Part shown: positions 41,619 through 41,666 of the stretch, in pieces | How positions within the stretch are numbered: the first letter of the stretch is position 1 | Layout of the letters: the number at the start of each line of letters is the position of its first letter | Source: Coriobacteriia bacterium | Lineage (GTDB): Bacteria; Actinomycetota; Coriobacteriia; WRKU01 | Assembly (NCBI GenBank): GCA_009784095.1 | Contig: WRDL01000001.1 | Span: forward strand, 1 to 41,666 | Length of the DNA: 41,666 nucleotides | Reading direction: 5' to 3' | Program-made: the position numbers and the translations under genes | The notes under the pieces: model-generated | Told to the model about the DNA's origin: nothing | Database searches by the model: none | Seen by the model: only the letters and a program-made list of their open reading frames with translations

Positions 41619-41666
41619 TGGAGCCGACCCAACAGACCGAGACCACAAGAAGAGCCTGGATATCCA

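Noticed and set aside
41618..41666. GTG overlapping the stop of the second ABC gene opens a frame to the window end (EPTQQTETTRRAW)
   Set aside because: Only 16 codons are visible, no ribosome site at proper distance, and no recognisable family; not enough to call a gene.
1..41666. tRNA genes, CRISPR arrays, insertion sequences, prophage genes
   Set aside because: No tRNA T-arm pattern apart from tmRNA, no regularly spaced repeats, no transposase, integrase or phage structural motifs were seen.

Overview
The window reads as a chromosomal core segment from an anaerobic, Gram-positive, moderately GC-rich bacterium, most likely a class Coriobacteriia actinobacterium. This placement is inferred from four things: the gene order (infC-rpmI-rplT, the alaS-ruvX-mltG-yqeG-aro-efp run, the TIGR03960/TIGR03936 radical-SAM pair), an actinobacterial-type EF-P, sortase-anchored surface proteins with SpaA/VaFE repeats, and a bidirectional [NiFe] hydrogenase. 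I see no insertion sequence, prophage, CRISPR array, tRNA or rRNA; the only RNA gene is tmRNA. Positions 1-33934 are encoded almost entirely on the minus strand; 34096-41618 are mostly plus strand.

Reading the minus strand in the direction of transcription from 33934 downwards: a DUF948 protein leads a long tightly packed unit (alaS, ruvX, mltG, yqeG, aroE, aroK, aroB, aroQ, an M24 peptidase, efp). It joins translation, cell-wall cleavage and the shikimate pathway. A new promoter at about 23505 starts infC-rpmI-rplT, with a leader containing an intrinsic terminator and an apparent AUA start for IF3. Then come a membrane TPR protein and ndk, a terminator hairpin, and a four-gene group 3b (sulfhydrogenase-type) [NiFe] hydrogenase operon hydBGDA. 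This operon shows two oddities: an Asp replaces the first Cys of the small-subunit proximal-cluster motif, and the large subunit ends exactly at its last metal-site His. A terminator (16204-16243) separates this from a large NlpC/P60-like + SpaA + VaFE surface protein. The rod-shape genes follow (mreB, mreC, mreD, PBP2 with a likely CTG start, rodA), then a DUF697 protein overlapping rodA by 128 nt, a radical-SAM/DUF2344 pair, a DUF1461 membrane protein and tmRNA. The left end carries PPK2 polyphosphate kinase, a short URO-D-like protein, murI and the first codons of rph.

The plus-strand right part holds a membrane-anchored thermonuclease, a TfoX C-terminal-domain gene broken by an in-frame TGA at the position of the family's conserved Cys, and a HerA-type DUF853 ATPase. 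Next is a converging (minus) LPPTG surface-protein gene that has lost its signal peptide, then a heterodimeric ABC exporter pair preceded by a sigma-70 promoter and MarR-like inverted repeats.

The points most worth following up are the TGA-containing TfoX-like gene and its nuclease/HerA neighbours, the two hydrogenase subunit deviations, the infC leader, and the operator-like repeats beside the truncated surface-protein gene. I did not find a clear-cut wholly new system.
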